Below are positions 17,465 to 26,677 of a DNA stretch of 34,239 nt, in pieces. Numbering within the stretch: the stretch's first letter is position 1; the number at the start of each line of letters is the position of its first letter. This DNA comes from Ruminococcus sp. GTDB taxonomy: Bacteria; Bacillota; Clostridia; Oscillospirales; Acutalibacteraceae. A model generated the notes under the pieces. The model was not told where the DNA came from, did not search any database, and saw only the letters and a program-made list of their open reading frames with translations. The position numbers were made by a program, and so were the translations under genes. Location: assembly GCA_022779485.1 (NCBI GenBank), contig JALFTC010000013.1, positions 1-34,239 of the forward strand, given 5' to 3'.

Positions 17465-20400
17465 TTACTTAAAGTACTTAACACCTGACTCAAATATTTT
17501 CATATCCTTTTCAAAAGGAACATTTGCGTAAAGGTTGTCGCCCTTTCTTTCGCAGTGACCCATTTTACCCAAAATTCTGCCGTCAGGGGAAGTGATACCC
17601 TCAATAGCGCATACAGAACCGTTAAGATTAAATCTGATGTCCTGACTTGGGTTGCCGTTAAGGTCAACATACTGTGTGGCAACCTGTCCGTTTTCAACAA
17701 GCTTTTTAACTGTTTCGTCAGTAGCTACGAATCTGCCCTCACCGTGGGAAACAGGAACGGCAAATACATCACCGGCATTAACACCGGAGAACCAAGGTGA
17801 CTTTGTGCTTGTTACCCTTGTGTAAGCCATATGGCTGATATGTCTGCCAATGGTGTTAAAGGTAAGGGTAGGGTCATTTTCCTTGATTTCAACAATCTCA
17901 CCGTTCGGAACAAGACCCAGCTTGATAAGTGCCTGGAAACCGTTGCAGATACCAAGTGCAAGTCCGTCACGGTTGTTAAGCAGGTCTGATACAGCCTCGC
18001 TGATAACAGGATTTCTAAAGGTAGTTGCAATGAATTTACCTGAACCGTCAGGCTCGTCACCGCCGGAGAAACCGCCGGGGAACATAATAATCTGGCTTGA
18101 CTTAATGCCCTTTTCCATAGCCTTGATTGTGTCTTCAATGTCGGATGGCATAAGGTTTTTAACAACAAGGATTTCAACCTCTGCTCCTGCCTTTTCAAAG
18201 GCACGCATTGTGTCGATTTCACAGTTTGTACCGGGGAAGCAAGGGATGAATACCTTTGGCTTTGCAGTCCTTATTACCGGTGAAGAGGTGTTTCGTGTTG
18301 TGTAAAGGGGAGCGTCAACTGTGATTTCAGGAACCTCTGCCTTTGTGGGGAATACCTTTTCAAGTGGGGCAGTCCACTCCTCAACAAGCTCGTCAAGGGT
18401 AAGACTTTCACCGTTTACTACAATTTCAGCCTTGTCTGTTGTTGTACCTAATGTGTAGTGGAGAACATCACCGGAAAGCTCAGCACCGTCCTTAAGCTCA
18501 AGAATCAATGAGCCTGCCTTTGGTGCGAATAACTCTTCCATAGTGTAGGTGTAGTCAGGCTTAAACTCAAAGCCAAGCATATTACCAAAGCAAGCCTTGG
18601 CTACTGAGGCGGCACAACCGCCCTCCTTAACAACAGATGCTGAAAGCACCTCGCCCTTTTCAAACATAGCGTAAACTGCCTTGTACATCTCTGTAAGGGC
18701 ATCCCAGTTTGGCATAAGGGTTTCTTTATTTTCGGGAACAGGAACATAAATTACATTTGAACCTGCCTTCTTAAATTCTGCTGAAACAGTCTTACTTGCC
18801 TTTGTCATTGCAACAGCAAAGGAAACAAGTGTGGGAGGAACATCAAGGTCCTCAAATGAGCCGGACATAGAGTCCTTACCGCCGATTGACGGAAGTCCCA
18901 GCTTAATCTGTGCCTCCATTGCGCCCAGAAGTGCTGCGGCAGGCTTACCCCAACGAGTCGGTACATCGTGGAGTCTTTCAAAATATTCCTGGAATGTGAG
19001 CCTTGCTGTAAGGGGGTTTGCACCAATGGCAAGGAGCTTTGATGTACTTTCTACAACTGCATATGCAGAGCCGTGGAAAGGACTCCATCTTGAAGTGCCG
19101 GGGATATATCCGTAGGACATTGCAGACGCATCGTCTGTTTCGCCCTTTAGTACAGGTATCTTTGCCGCCATAGCCTCCTGTGGAGTCAACTGCATTTTAC
19201 CGCCGAAGGGCATAATTACTGTTGCAGAGCCGATAGATGCGTCAAATCTCTCTGAAAGACCGATTTGTGAGCAACATTCAAGCCTTGAAAGGTTAGCCTT
19301 AAATGCTGACTTAACATCCTTACCCTCAAGTGCCTTTGGCACATTGTTGCGGTAGCAGTCCTCAACATCAGGAGCAGTGATGTAAGCCTCAGCCACCTGT
19401 GTTACACCATTTGTGTTAAGGAAGTCACGGCTGATGTCAACAATAGTGTCGCCACGCCAGTTCATAACAAGCCTTGGTTCCTCTGTTACAACTGCAACTG
19501 CTGTTGCCTCAAGGTTTTCCTTTAAAGCCTCTTCAATAAATTTATCAACATCATTCCTGTCAAGGACAACAGCCATTCTCTCCTGGGATTCGGAGATAGC
19601 CAGCTCTGTACCGTCAAGGCCTTCGTATTTCTTTGTTACCTTGTCAAGTGAGATTGTAAGACCGTCTGCAAGCTCGCCGATTGCAACGCAAACACCGCCT
19701 GCACCAAAGTCGTTACATCTCTTTATCATCTTAGAAACAACAGGGTTTCTGAAAAGTCTTTGAATTTTTCTCTCTGTTGGAGGATTACCCTTTTGAACCT
19801 CTGCACCGCAGGTTTCAATGGATGCCTCTGTGTGAGCCTTTGAAGAACCTGTTGCACCGCCACAGCCGTCACGGCCTGTTCTTCCGCCCAAAAGTACGAT
19901 TACATCGTCGGGAGCAGGAACTTCTCTTACAACATTTTCCTTTGGAGATGCACCTACAACAGCACCGATTTCCATTCTCTTTGCCACATAGCCCTTGTCG
20001 TAAAGCTCTGTAACCTGACCTGTTGCAAGACCTATTTGGTTGCCGTAGGAGGAATAACCCTGTGCTGCACCTGTTGTAATTTTTCTTGTTGGCAGTTTGC
20101 CCTGCATTGTATCCTTAAATGGAATTGTAGGGTCGCCTGAGCCTGTTACACGCATAGCCTGATATACATATGAACGACCGCTTAACGGGTCACGGATTGC
20201 ACCGCCAAGACAGGTTGCCGCACCGCCGAAAGGCTCAATCTCTGTTGGGTGGTTGTGGGTTTCGTTTTTAAACTGCAACAGCCACTCCTCTGTCACTCCG
20301 TCAATGGTAACAGGAACATTTATGGAGCAGGCGTTGATTTCTTCGCTTTCGTCAAGGTCGGGAATTTGTCCCCTCTTTTTAAGGAGCTTCATACCCATAA

Positions 20401-21238
20401 GCGCCATATCCATAAGGCTTACATTTCTGTCTGTATCCTTACCGTAAACCTCGTCCCTTGCCTCATAGTAGGCAGAGAGGGCGTCCTCAATAGCCTTGGA
20501 CAGCGCCTTCTTCTCAATTTCAACCTTATCAAGTCTTGTAAGGAAGGTTGTATGTCTGCAATGGTCGGACCAATATGTGTCAATAACTCTTAATTCCGTA
20601 ACAGAGGGATCTCTATGCTCTGTGTCACGGAAGTAATCTCTGCACCACTTTAAATCAGCAAGTGTCATTGCAAAGCCCATTGAGTTGTAGTAGCTTTCCA
20701 TCTCTTCATCATTCCAGCTGATAAAGCCTGTGATTCTTGCAACATTTTCGGGAACCTCAACAGGAACATCAAGTGTTTCAGGCTTGTCAAGGGACGCAAC
20801 TCGGCTTTCAACAGGGTTAATCATATATGCCTTTACTTTTTCAACATCTTCATCTGTGATGTCACCTTTAAGGGCAACCACCTTGGCTGAAACAACCTGT
20901 GGTCTTTCACCTGCTGTTAAAAGCTGTACGCACTGTGAGGCAGAGTCTGCCCTCTGGTCATACTGACCGGGTAGATATTCCATAGCAAAAACTTTCCAAC
21001 CATCCTCAACAGGAAATTCCTCGTCATAGACAATATCCTGATTAGGCTCGGAAAATACTGCTGACTTTGCCTTTGCAAACTCCTCATCTGAAAGACCGTC
21101 AACATCATATCTGTTGGCAAACCTCAAATCAGTTAAGGCACGAACACCAAGATTGTGACGCAAATCCCAAAGAATTTGCTTTGCTTCAATATTAAAGCCG
21201 TCCTTTTTTTCTACAAAAATTCTTCTCACATTTGACAT
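17465..21238 (-). CDS. purL: phosphoribosylformylglycinamidine synthase, single-chain
   Basis: The product is 1,257 residues. This one-chain enzyme turns FGAR, ATP and glutamine into FGAM, the fourth step of purine synthesis. The N-terminal PurS-like part is followed by the synthetase core (SDHCRHTTF, FKNETHNHPTEIEPFGGAATCLGGAIRD split over conserved sites, and GVCVAIGELADG). The last 270 residues are the glutaminase domain: PCFPGTNCE, the nucleophile in GICNGFQALIKLG and the histidine in VSHGEGRF. The ATG at 21238 follows GGAGG; an upstream in-frame extension has no ribosome binding site. No other pur gene adjoins it. No confident promoter was found between it and the divergent secreted-protein gene. 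Confidence 0.97.
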   Translation of the reverse strand: MSNVRRIFVEKKDGFNIEAKQILWDLRHNLGVRALTDLRFANRYDVDGLSDEEFAKAKSAVFSEPNQDIVYDEEFPVEDGWKVFAMEYLPGQYDQRADSASQCVQLLTAGERPQVVSAKVVALKGDITDEDVEKVKAYMINPVESRVASLDKPETLDVPVEVPENVARITGFISWNDEEMESYYNSMGFAMTLADLKWCRDYFRDTEHRDPSVTELRVIDTYWSDHCRHTTFLTRLDKVEIEKKALSKAIEDALSAYYEARDEVYGKDTDRNVSLMDMALMGMKLLKKRGQIPDLDESEEINACSINVPVTIDGVTEEWLLQFKNETHNHPTEIEPFGGAATCLGGAIRDPLSGRSYVYQAMRVTGSGDPTIPFKDTMQGKLPTRKITTGAAQGYSSYGNQIGLATGQVTELYDKGYVAKRMEIGAVVGASPKENVVREVPAPDDVIVLLGGRTGRDGCGGATGSSKAHTEASIETCGAEVQKGNPPTERKIQRLFRNPVVSKMIKRCNDFGAGGVCVAIGELADGLTISLDKVTKKYEGLDGTELAISESQERMAVVLDRNDVDKFIEEALKENLEATAVAVVTEEPRLVMNWRGDTIVDISRDFLNTNGVTQVAEAYITAPDVEDCYRNNVPKALEGKDVKSAFKANLSRLECCSQIGLSERFDASIGSATVIMPFGGKMQLTPQEAMAAKIPVLKGETDDASAMSYGYIPGTSRWSPFHGSAYAVVESTSKLLAIGANPLTARLTFQEYFERLHDVPTRWGKPAAALLGAMEAQIKLGLPSIGGKDSMSGSFEDLDVPPTLVSFAVAMTKASKTVSAEFKKAGSNVIYVPVPENKETLMPNWDALTEMYKAVYAMFEKGEVLSASVVKEGGCAASVAKACFGNMLGFEFKPDYTYTMEELFAPKAGSLILELKDGAELSGDVLHYTLGTTTDKAEIVVNGESLTLDELVEEWTAPLEKVFPTKAEVPEITVDAPLYTTRNTSSPVIRTAKPKVFIPCFPGTNCEIDTMRAFEKAGAEVEILVVKNLMPSDIEDTIKAMEKGIKSSQIIMFPGGFSGGDEPDGSGKFIATTFRNPVISEAVSDLLNNRDGLALGICNGFQALIKLGLVPNGEIVEIKENDPTLTFNTIGRHISHMAYTRVTSTKSPWFSGVNAGDVFAVPVSHGEGRFVATDETVKKLVENGQVATQYVDLNGNPSQDIRFNLNGSVCAIEGITSPDGRILGKMGHCERKGDNLYANVPFEKDMKIFESGVKYFK

Positions 21239-21342
21239 TAAATTGACCTCCATTGGGAAATAATCAATATATAGAGTTATTTTATCACACAACCACACTA
21301 TTTATATTATTCAGCGGAATTATAAAAAAATTATTCTCCTTA

Positions 21343-21371
21343 TTGACCTATAATCTGTTTTAGGTTAAAAT
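21343..21371 (+). promoter_or_regulatory. promoter of the secreted protein gene
   Basis: TTGACC (21343-21348) and TAAAAT (21366-21371) are 17 bp apart. Confidence 0.75.
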
Positions 21372-21424
21372 TTAAGTAAGAAAAAAATACCTAATAATTA
21401 CATTTTATCTAAGGAGGTAAATTT

Positions 21425-22663
21425 ATGAAAAAAATTATTAGTATTTTACTTGTCATCGGAGTTTTAATGAGTTTTTCAACGGCTATGTTCACGGCATCAG
21501 CCACAGAATCTGTGGGTGCCGGCACTGATACTAATGCCTCGGAGGCAATCGGAAAGGTGTATTTTGAAAAACCAAGTGTATGGGCAGGTACATCTTTCTA
21601 CGCACATATTTGGGAAACAGAATCCGGCACATCATTCTTCGGTTGGCAGACTAAGAAAGAAAAGCTTACAGAAAAAGGAGGAAAGCTTTACTACGACCTT
21701 AGCATATTAAAAGATGCAAACGAATGGATTCCAGATGGATTACAACCAGGGGTTGACTACACAATTATGTTTAGTGATAACCTGGGTAATGAAACATGCG
21801 GAATTATGTTCAACACAAACTGCATAGGTGACACAGCTTATGTTACATCAAATAAGAAAAATTTTGAAAATGCAGTAGATCCAACTATGCATACCTATCC
21901 AATTGCGTGGAAAGATAATGCTAAAAAGTATGGTATTCCTCTTCATATTACATCAGCGGGAACAATTCAGGGGCAATTTATCGTATCTGACAGCACCCCA
22001 ATAAAAATTATTTATGATTGGGATCAATCCTATCCAACATATCCAAATTCATCTTTTTACAGTCCACAGTCCTCTGCGAGGGATCACAGAACAAGACTTG
22101 CTGAAATTAAAAATGAAATAAATAATATGATTAATGTAGGAGAGATATATTATGTTGGCGGTGGTGTTTACAAGGGTAAATTACCTGCAGACTGGATTTC
22201 ACCTCAAAACAACAAACCGACATCTTATTTATCATTATGTTTAAAATCCGGCACATCACAGATATTTAGGGTTAATAACGGAAAGGCTAAAACTTGGACA
22301 ACATCAAACAAGAATGTTGCCACAGTTAGGAACGGAAAGATTACCGCACTTAACAAGGGAACTGTTACTATAACATCCACACTTACAACAGGAAAAAAGC
22401 TAAGCTGTAAGGTAACAGTTACAACTGCACCAAAGCTGTCCAAAACAACTGTTAAGGTGAAAAAGGGCGGAACAGCAGTAGTAAAATTGGATGGCAAGGT
22501 TTCGTCAATTAACAACAAATACACAAACACAAAGGTTGCCAAAATTACATCAAAGGCAAACGCAACAACGCTGAAAATCAAGGGACTTAAAAAAGGCACC
22601 ACAACTCTGAAAATCAAGGTCAACGGTGTTAAAACCCTGAATCTGAAGGTTAAGGTTAAATAA
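21425..22663 (+). CDS. secreted protein with glycan-binding-like module and bacterial Ig-like domain
   Basis: The product is 412 residues. Residues 1 to about 28 form a cleavable signal peptide ending near ASA. Residues about 40-205 resemble the secreted Ruminococcus modules with tryptophans spaced through WAGTSFYAHIWE, FFGWQTKKE and NTNCIGDTAY; similar modules occur next to starch-binding domains, so carbohydrate binding is a guess. Residues about 275-345 are a bacterial Ig-like domain of the BIG2 type (TTSNKNVATVRNGKITALNKG). The C terminus is a lysine/threonine-rich beta-type repeat of similar pattern. There is no dockerin or LPxTG anchor. AAGGAGG, promoter and terminator are all clear. 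It is a single gene. Confidence 0.8.
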   Translation: MKKIISILLVIGVLMSFSTAMFTASATESVGAGTDTNASEAIGKVYFEKPSVWAGTSFYAHIWETESGTSFFGWQTKKEKLTEKGGKLYYDLSILKDANEWIPDGLQPGVDYTIMFSDNLGNETCGIMFNTNCIGDTAYVTSNKKNFENAVDPTMHTYPIAWKDNAKKYGIPLHITSAGTIQGQFIVSDSTPIKIIYDWDQSYPTYPNSSFYSPQSSARDHRTRLAEIKNEINNMINVGEIYYVGGGVYKGKLPADWISPQNNKPTSYLSLCLKSGTSQIFRVNNGKAKTWTTSNKNVATVRNGKITALNKGTVTITSTLTTGKKLSCKVTVTTAPKLSKTTVKVKKGGTAVVKLDGKVSSINNKYTNTKVAKITSKANATTLKIKGLKKGTTTLKIKVNGVKTLNLKVKVK

Positions 22664-22679
22664 CAAATAGTATTATAAA

Positions 22680-22707
22680 GAGCCAAGAGGACTAAAACTC
22701 TTGGCTC
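22680..22707. terminator. terminator of the secreted protein gene
   Basis: A 10-bp stem (GAGCCAAGAG / CTCTTGGCTC) is followed by GTTTTTTG on plus. The minus-strand side is T-rich enough that it may also stop the convergent DUF6062-type gene. Confidence 0.9.
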
Positions 22708-22753
22708 GTTTTTTGTTTATTCTTTTATTCAAAGGGGCATTTTTTGTAAAATT

Positions 22754-23428
22754 CTACGGTTTTTCCTTAGTCAAAAACTCAATACTTCTCTCGATAACAT
22801 CAATGCTTTTGCCCCAGTCTTTACCCTGACTGCGGTAGTCGAACATACTGCAAAAGTAGGTTGCGTCCTCCTTTAAATCCTTTAGATAATTCTTAAAAAG
22901 TCTTGTTGTGGCGTCGTAAAAGTCAGCTAAGGCTCTTCCCCTTAAACTGCTGTTTGCCTCCTCCATAACCTTGCCGTAATGCTCAAGGCAGACAAATTCC
23001 TGACCTCGGTAAAGGCTTTCAAACTCATTGCCCTTTTTCCACTCTGTCAGCACAATTTGAATCAGGTGGTTCATATTATTTTCTATTCTGTCGCACACAT
23101 AACAGCTTTTTGTAAGTTGATTTATCTTTGCAAGGAACTTTTTGTCAGGCTTTTTGCCCTTTGGCAGTGAATCAATAATTTCTTGGAGATGACTTTCCAA
23201 AATCAGGGCATTGGGGAGCTTATTGCCCTCCTTAGTCATCATAGAAAAATGCCTGTGACAAAAGCCCTTTTTGTTTGTTTCAATCCTTGTGTTTGGCTCC
23301 ATCATTGCATCTCCTACAATATAAGCCACCTGATTTTTCTCTAACATTTTTTCCATTGTGCAAAAGGGACATCCCTTTTTCTGTAAAAAAATATCATTAA
23401 TAGGTATTGTGCGTATATCCTCTTTCAT
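22754..23428 (-). CDS. DUF6062-type protein with two CxxC/CxxH metal sites
   Basis: The product is 224 residues and resembles the clostridial DUF6062 family, whose function is unknown. A pattern is visible twice: a CxxC pair then a CxxH pair (C20/C23 with C57/H60, and C109/C112 with C147/H150). This suggests two zinc sites formed by a duplicated fold. MMEPNTRIETNKKGFCHRH is the most characteristic stretch. There is no signal or membrane segment. GGTGGTG lies upstream of the ATG. It is divergent from the glycosylase gene with about 130 bases between. Confidence 0.8.
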   Translation of the reverse strand: MKEDIRTIPINDIFLQKKGCPFCTMEKMLEKNQVAYIVGDAMMEPNTRIETNKKGFCHRHFSMMTKEGNKLPNALILESHLQEIIDSLPKGKKPDKKFLAKINQLTKSCYVCDRIENNMNHLIQIVLTEWKKGNEFESLYRGQEFVCLEHYGKVMEEANSSLRGRALADFYDATTRLFKNYLKDLKEDATYFCSMFDYRSQGKDWGKSIDVIERSIEFLTKEKP

Positions 23429-23526
23429 CTAAAACACCACCGTTATAACTTTTATATCCACAGTATAACACATACCTTGCCTTGTGAAAACAAGAAAATA
23501 AAATAATTTGCCTAACTCATTAAAAG

Positions 23527-23535
23527 TGTTATAAT
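23527..23535 (+). promoter_or_regulatory. extended -10 promoter of the glycosylase gene
   Basis: TGTTATAAT gives an extended -10; the -35 is weak (TTTGCC at 23507-23512). GGAG precedes the ATG at 23561. Confidence 0.6.
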
Positions 23536-23560
23536 ATAAAGAGAGATAGGAGCTGAGAAA

Positions 23561-24403
23561 ATGGATTACATCTACAAAGACGGTACAATGATTGTGAAAA
23601 ATGTTACCTCTCTTGATTTGGGGGAAACACTTGACTGCGGTCAGTCCTTTAGGTGGAGGGATAACGGTGACGGCTCTTTTACAGGTGTCGCATACGAAAA
23701 ACTTGTTACAGTAACAATACAAAACGGGGATTTACATATCGAAAACACAACCGAACAGGACTTTGAAAAAATTTGGCGAAATTATTTCGACCTTGATTTA
23801 GATTATGACAGCATAAGAAGTAGTATCGGAGAAATTCATCCTGTGCTAAAGGAAGCATCCGCCTACGCACCGGGAATCAGAATACTAAGGCAAGAGCCTT
23901 GGGAGGCGTTATGCACCTTTATCATAAGCCAAAACAACAATATTAAAAGGATAAAGGGAATTGTTGACAGACTTTGCACGACCTTTGGAAATAAAATAGG
24001 CGACACTGATTTTTACACATTTCCAAAGCCTGAAACACTTGCAAAGCTGACACCTGACGACCTTGCACCCCTTAGGGCAGGGTTTAGAAACAAATACATA
24101 ATTGACGCTTCCCGAAAGGTTGCAACCGGTGAGGTTGACCTTGAAAAATGCAAAAATGTTCCGTATGATGATGCAAGAGCAGAGCTGTGCAAAATCAAGG
24201 GAGTTGGTAACAAAGTTGCCGACTGCACACTGCTTTTTGGTATGCACAGAATAGAGGCTTTCCCCATTGATGTGTGGATGCGCAGGGCAATGGAAAGGCT
24301 TTTTCCGGGTATGACAGGTGAGGATTTTGGGGAATATGCCGGGATTGCACAGCAATACATTTTTCACTACGCCCGTATGCACCCCGAACTTTTTGAGGGA
24401 TAG
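23561..24403 (+). CDS. ogg: 8-oxoguanine DNA glycosylase, OGG1 type
   Basis: This 280-residue HhH-GPD glycosylase/AP lyase removes 8-oxoguanine from DNA. The N-terminal OGG domain carries CGQSFRW (26-32). The helix-hairpin-helix KIKGVGNKVADC contains the catalytic Lys218, and FPIDVWMRR contains Asp237. The spacing of 19 equals that of K249 and D268 in human OGG1. It is a single gene with its own promoter and a terminator shared with serS. Such OGG1-type enzymes occur in clostridia in addition to or instead of MutM. Confidence 0.92.
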   Translation: MDYIYKDGTMIVKNVTSLDLGETLDCGQSFRWRDNGDGSFTGVAYEKLVTVTIQNGDLHIENTTEQDFEKIWRNYFDLDLDYDSIRSSIGEIHPVLKEASAYAPGIRILRQEPWEALCTFIISQNNNIKRIKGIVDRLCTTFGNKIGDTDFYTFPKPETLAKLTPDDLAPLRAGFRNKYIIDASRKVATGEVDLEKCKNVPYDDARAELCKIKGVGNKVADCTLLFGMHRIEAFPIDVWMRRAMERLFPGMTGEDFGEYAGIAQQYIFHYARMHPELFEG

Positions 24404-24486
24404 GCACTATTACTGCATCAATACGGTAGTAGGATACCCATTTGAATGACAGGGTAAGTGGTGTAAAACGACTGAGTAAAAGCAAA

Positions 24487-24512
24487 ACTCGAAGTTCGCT
24501 AAAACTTCGAGT
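24487..24512. terminator. bidirectional hairpin terminator
   Basis: A 10-bp stem (ACTCGAAGTT / AACTTCGAGT) is followed by TTTTTT on plus and TTTTGCTTTT on minus. It ends the glycosylase gene (+) and the parA-parB-serS unit (-). Confidence 0.92.
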
Positions 24513-24533
24513 TTTTTTCATATCACTTAAAAT

Positions 24534-25820
24534 TTACTTCTTAGGAACAAGCTTATCCTTGCCACCCATATATGGACGGAGAGCCTGTGGGATGCTTACT
24601 GTTCCGTCTGCGTTAAGGTTGTTTTCTAAAAATGCAATCAACATTCTTGGCGGTGCAACTACTGTATTGTTAAGTGTGTGGGCAAAGTATTTTCCGTCCT
24701 TGCCTGTTACACGAATTTTTAGTCTTCTTGCCTGTGCGTCACCCAATGTTGAGCAAGAGCCAACCTCAAAGTACTTTTTCTGTCTTGGTGACCAAGCCTC
24801 AACATCAACAGACTTAACCTTAAGGTCTGCAAGGTCGCCTGAACAACACTCAAGTGTTCTAACAGGAATATCCATAGAACGGAACAAATCAACTGTGTTT
24901 TGCCACAGCTTGTCGTACCACTCCATACTCTCCTCAGGCTTACAAACAACAATCATTTCCTGCTTTTCAAACTGGTGAATACGGTAAACACCCCTCTCCT
25001 CTATTCCGTGAGCGCCTTTTTCCTTTCTAAAGCAAGGTGAATATGAGGTGAGTGTGTATGGAAGATTTTCTTCCTTTAGCATCTGGTCCTTGAACTTACC
25101 AATCATTGAATGTTCTGATGTACCGATAAGGTAAAGGTCCTCACCCTCAATTTTGTACATCATAGCGTCCATTTCTGCAAAGCTCATAACACCTGTTACA
25201 ACATCTGAACGAATCATAAAAGGCGGAACGCAGTAGGTGAAACCTCTGTCAATCATAAAATCCCTTGCGTAGGAAATTACCGCACTGTGAAGTCTTGCAA
25301 TATCCCCCATCAGGTAGTAGAAGCCGTTACCTGCAACTCTTCTTGCGGAGTCAAGGTCAATGCCGTCAAAGCTTTCCATAATATCTGTGTGGTATGGTAC
25401 TTCAAAATCGGGAACAACAGGCTCACCGTAACGCTGAACCTCAACATTTTCGCTGTCGTCCTTGCCGATTGGAACAGATGGGTCAATGATGTTTGGAATA
25501 ATCATCATTCTCTTTGTTACTTCTTCCTGTAGCTCTGTTTCCTGCTTTTCAAGCTCTGCAAGTCTTTCTCCCTGCTGGGTAACAAGCTTTTTCATCTCCT
25601 CGGCTTCTTCCCTTTTGCCCTGTCCGTACAAAGCACCAATCTGCTTGCTGTACTTGTTGCGGTCAGCTCTTAGGGAATCCGCCTCCTGCTTTACTGCTCT
25701 TGACTTTTTATCAAGCTCGATTACCTCGTCAACAAGGGGCAGTTTGCTGTCCTGAAATTTATTTTTAATATTCTGCTTAACTACATCGGGATTTTCTCTT
25801 AAAAACTTAATATCAATCAT
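24534..25820 (-). CDS. serS: seryl-tRNA synthetase
   Basis: This 428-residue class II synthetase charges tRNA-Ser. Residues 1 to about 115 form the tRNA-binding coiled coil. The core has the serine-binding LIGTSEHSM, motif 2 CFRKEKGAHG through RIHQFEKQE, and motif 3 ending PRMLIAFLENN. The TSEHS element and the motif 2 wording are closer to the archaeal/eukaryal cytosolic type than to E. coli SerS, which reads PTAEVPLTN and FRSEAG. It lies five bases after the parB stop in the parA-parB-serS unit, and there is no T-box leader. The function is certain; the subtype is an inference. Confidence 0.96.
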   Translation of the reverse strand: MIDIKFLRENPDVVKQNIKNKFQDSKLPLVDEVIELDKKSRAVKQEADSLRADRNKYSKQIGALYGQGKREEAEEMKKLVTQQGERLAELEKQETELQEEVTKRMMIIPNIIDPSVPIGKDDSENVEVQRYGEPVVPDFEVPYHTDIMESFDGIDLDSARRVAGNGFYYLMGDIARLHSAVISYARDFMIDRGFTYCVPPFMIRSDVVTGVMSFAEMDAMMYKIEGEDLYLIGTSEHSMIGKFKDQMLKEENLPYTLTSYSPCFRKEKGAHGIEERGVYRIHQFEKQEMIVVCKPEESMEWYDKLWQNTVDLFRSMDIPVRTLECCSGDLADLKVKSVDVEAWSPRQKKYFEVGSCSTLGDAQARRLKIRVTGKDGKYFAHTLNNTVVAPPRMLIAFLENNLNADGTVSIPQALRPYMGGKDKLVPKK

Positions 25821-25825
25821 GTTAA

Positions 25826-26677
25826 TTATTCCTTTTCCTCTAATTTATTTGCCAAATCTATTAGATCCTCTTGGCTGAAAAATTCTATTGAAAGAACTCC
25901 CCCATCACCTTTTTTAGTAACAGAAATTTTTCTGCAAAGGTTTTCTGTAAGGGCAAGCTCTACTTCCTTTAAAAAGTTTGTTTTTTCCTCTTTTTTAGGG
26001 GGATTTTTTTCTCCCTTTTTTGATTTTTGCGTTAGCTTTTCCGTTTGTCTTACCGACAAATCCTTGTCCATAATTTCCCGGGAAATTTCTATCATTTCCT
26101 CTTTATTTTCAAGGGATAATAATGCCCTTGCATGACCGCCTGAGATTTTTCCCTGTGAAATAAGGTCAATAATTTCCTCCGGTAAATTAAGAAGTCTTAA
26201 TGAATTAGCTACCGCCGAACGGCTTTTGCCCACTGATGAAGAAACCTGTTCCTGTGTAAAGCCGTAGGTGTCCATCAAGGTTTTGTAGCCCTTTGCCTCT
26301 TCAATAGGAGTTAGGTTTTCTCTTTGGAGATTTTCAATGAGGGCAAGTTCCATTGTTTCCTTGTCGTCAAGCTCACGAATTACAACAGGAACTTCCGTTA
26401 ATCCCGCCATTCTTGAGGCTCTGTATCGTCTTTCACCGGCTACAATTTGATAACCTCCATACACAAGTGGTCTTACCAAAAGTGGTTGTAAAACTCCGTG
26501 AAGAGCAATACTCTCTGCAAGCTCCGACAAAGCCTTGTCGTCAAAATCTGTTCTTGGCTGATCCTTGTTTGGCTCTATTTCAGAGATTTTCAGAGTGACT
26601 GTGCTGTTTTGATCCTCACTTTCATTCTCCATAAATATTGCAGAAAGACCTTTTCCAAGACCGCCTTTTTTAGCCAT
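25826..26677 (-). CDS. parB: chromosome partitioning protein ParB (Spo0J)
   Basis: The product is 283 residues. The N-terminal [13 protein letters not shown] (4-15) is the segment that stimulates ParA. The CTP-binding domain carries GERRYRA (81-87), and the following IENLQRENL and the helix-turn-helix ([21 protein letters not shown]) bind parS. The C terminus should dimerise. It overlaps parA by eight bases. Its own coding sequence contains a perfect Noc-binding palindrome (26073-26086). It loads on parS and slides as a clamp to condense the origin region. Confidence 0.97.
   Translation of the reverse strand: MAKKGGLGKGLSAIFMENESEDQNSTVTLKISEIEPNKDQPRTDFDDKALSELAESIALHGVLQPLLVRPLVYGGYQIVAGERRYRASRMAGLTEVPVVIRELDDKETMELALIENLQRENLTPIEEAKGYKTLMDTYGFTQEQVSSSVGKSRSAVANSLRLLNLPEEIIDLISQGKISGGHARALLSLENKEEMIEISREIMDKDLSVRQTEKLTQKSKKGEKNPPKKEEKTNFLKEVELALTENLCRKISVTKKGDGGVLSIEFFSQEDLIDLANKLEEKE
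26073..26086. promoter_or_regulatory. Noc-binding site (NBS) palindrome within parB
   Basis: ATTTCCCGGGAAAT is a perfect 14-bp palindrome identical to the consensus known for B. subtilis Noc. It lies inside parB, encoding I-S-R-E-I in frame. Noc is encoded about 1.6 kb away. Confidence 0.8.

Noticed and set aside
19413..19763. Long antisense frames within purL
   Set aside because: Typical mirror frames of a 3.8-kb gene, with no family resemblance.
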